A DNA stretch of 7,932 bases from Paramuribaculum sp. (GTDB lineage: Bacteria; Bacteroidota; Bacteroidia; Bacteroidales; Muribaculaceae), in assembly GCA_029058455.1 (NCBI GenBank), contig JAIDXU010000246.1:1-7932 (forward strand). The letters are read 5' to 3'. The position numbers and the translations under genes are program-made. The notes below the pieces were generated by a model. It was given only the letters and a program-made list of their open reading frames with translations, had not been told where the DNA came from and did no database searches. The first letter of the stretch is position 1, and every line of letters starts with the position of its first letter. This document shows, piece after piece, positions 7,036-7,932 of this stretch.

Positions 7036-7077
7036 TGTGGTTTATGGTGGTTTAATTGACTGTCGGTGAAACGGAAA

Positions 7078-7725
7078 TTAGTTTTCTTTGCCGGCGGGAG
7101 ACCATACCGAGGGATCACGACGCCATTCGCGCAGGGTGTCGAGATCTTTTTCGCGGATGTAGTCGGTTTCGAGTGCGGCTTCAAGAAGGGCGTTATAGCG
7201 GCTGAGGGTGCAGAGCTGCACATTGGCTTTCTTGAAAGCTTCAACAGCAACGGGAAATTCGTAGGTGAACATAGCTGCCATGCCGACAACCTCACAACCT
7301 GCGGCGCGGATAGCTTCAACGGCTTTGAGCGATGAGCTGCCGGTCGAGATGAGATCTTCGATCACAACTACTTTCTGACCCGGCTTGAGGTTACCTTCAA
7401 TAAGGTTTTCAAGGCCATGATCTTTGGGAGTCGATCTGACATAAACGTAGGGGAGACCCATAGTGTCGGCAACAAGAGCACCCATGGCAATGGCTCCGGT
7501 AGCTACACCGGCGATTGCGTCGGGTTTGGGAAACTGCTCCATTATGAGGCGGCAAAGCTCCACTTTGATAAACGAACGAAGTTCGGGATAGGATAGAGTT
7601 TTTCTGTTGTCGGTGTATATGGGTGAGTTCCAACCTGATGCCCATGTAAAAGGCATGTCGGGCTGGAGTTTGATTGCGCTTATTTGCAAGAGTTTCTCGG
7701 CTAAGATTTTGTCAAGTGACTTCAT
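7078..7725 (-). CDS. pyrE: Orotate phosphoribosyltransferase
   Basis: This cytosolic enzyme joins orotate to PRPP, giving OMP and pyrophosphate, the fifth step of de novo UMP synthesis. The 215 residues are typical. SGWNSPIYTDNRK (30-42) is the orotate-side motif. The PRPP-binding signature VVVIEDLISTGSSS is at 119-132, with acidic pair E123/D124. The mobile catalytic loop is VRSTPKDHG at 96-104, with R97, K101 and H103 matching R99, K103 and H105 of the E. coli enzyme. S98 stands where E. coli has K100. The ATG at 7725 lies about 40 bases below a good promoter. It is the first gene of a likely four-gene unit that ends after the prolyl oligopeptidase. No attenuator-like leader peptide or PyrR-type hairpin is visible in the short leader. 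Confidence 0.96.
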   Translation of the reverse strand: MKSLDKILAEKLLQISAIKLQPDMPFTWASGWNSPIYTDNRKTLSYPELRSFIKVELCRLIMEQFPKPDAIAGVATGAIAMGALVADTMGLPYVYVRSTPKDHGLENLIEGNLKPGQKVVVIEDLISTGSSSLKAVEAIRAAGCEVVGMAAMFTYEFPVAVEAFKKANVQLCTLSRYNALLEAALETDYIREKDLDTLREWRRDPSVWSPAGKEN

Positions 7726-7771
7726 GGTAATTGCGATTTCTCTGATAATGATTAAAAAATACTTTAAGTTG

Positions 7772-7779
7772 CAAAGTTA
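7772..7779 (-). promoter_or_regulatory. Bacteroidetes-type promoter (-7 box) of pyrE
   Basis: On the minus strand this reads TAACTTTG, a full match to the Bacteroidetes -7 consensus TAnnTTTG, followed by CA. A T-rich tract (TTTTTTCAAAATC) lies just upstream, but no good TTTG -33 box sits at the usual 19-21 base spacing. Transcription would start near 7764, leaving a leader of about 39 bases before pyrE. No comparable box is seen in the gaps between pyrE and the three genes that follow, which supports one shared transcript. Confidence 0.7.
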
Positions 7780-7877
7780 GCGATTGATTTTGAAAAAACC
7801 TCACTCTCTTTCCAAAAATTTTTCCGGAAATTCCGCTAACAGTGCATACTATGAATTGGTTTAGGTAAATGAAATAA

Positions 7878-7910
7878 GTCCATATTAGGGATTCAAACCC
7901 TAATATGGAC
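7878..7910 (-). terminator. Perfect 13-bp hairpin, probable terminator of a gene right of the window
   Basis: Positions 7878-7890 (GTCCATATTAGGG) pair perfectly with 7898-7910 around the 7-base loop ATTCAAA. In minus-strand reading it is followed by TTATTTCATTT, which is T-rich; in plus-strand reading it is followed by GATAAACGG, which is not. It therefore most likely ends a minus-strand gene lying beyond the right edge and insulates the pyrE promoter. Strand is uncertain because the stem has no wobble pairs. The surrounding 7726-7932 stretch contains no gene that I can support. Confidence 0.5.
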
Positions 7911-7932
7911 GATAAACGGTTTTAAATTAATT

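Overview
The window reads as chromosomal housekeeping DNA of a Bacteroidales bacterium. Supporting signs are lipoprotein signal peptides, mostly weak Shine-Dalgarno sequences, a TAnnTTTG-type -7 promoter box in front of pyrE, a Bacteroidetes-style long serine acetyltransferase, and a Bacteroidales-type Rieske-like lipoprotein. The fairly GC-rich codon use would suit Muribaculaceae, but that family-level guess is an inference. I see no mobile element, CRISPR array, tRNA or rRNA, and nothing that looks like a defence system.

Layout. Positions 1-196 hold a strong hairpin terminator, probably ending a plus-strand gene left of the window, followed by the leader of cysE. On the plus strand, cysE (197-1120) and cysK (1155-2087) form a two-gene cysteine-synthesis operon: serine to O-acetylserine, then O-acetylserine plus sulfide to cysteine. 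Everything from 2098 to 7725 is on the minus strand and converges on cysK with a gap of only 10 bases.

Read in the direction of transcription, the minus strand starts at a clear promoter (about 7772-7779). It runs through pyrE (orotate phosphoribosyltransferase), an SRPBCC-fold protein, a Rieske-fold lipoprotein lacking the usual histidine ligands, and a lipoprotein prolyl oligopeptidase, and ends at a terminator at 3827-3876. Just 17 bases beyond that hairpin begins a second, translationally coupled pair: a lipoprotein with a BamE/SmpA-like C-terminal domain, and a PhnP-like metallo-beta-lactamase-fold phosphodiesterase. No promoter is obvious for this pair, so the hairpin may let some transcription through.

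The genes fall into cysteine synthesis, pyrimidine synthesis, and envelope lipoproteins or a peptidase of unclear connection. No new multi-gene system is evident. The points most worth a second look are the ligand-substituted Rieske-like lipoprotein, the terminator/leader hairpin between the two minus-strand units, and the serine acetyltransferase tail, which lacks the C-terminal isoleucine used in the classical cysteine synthase complex.
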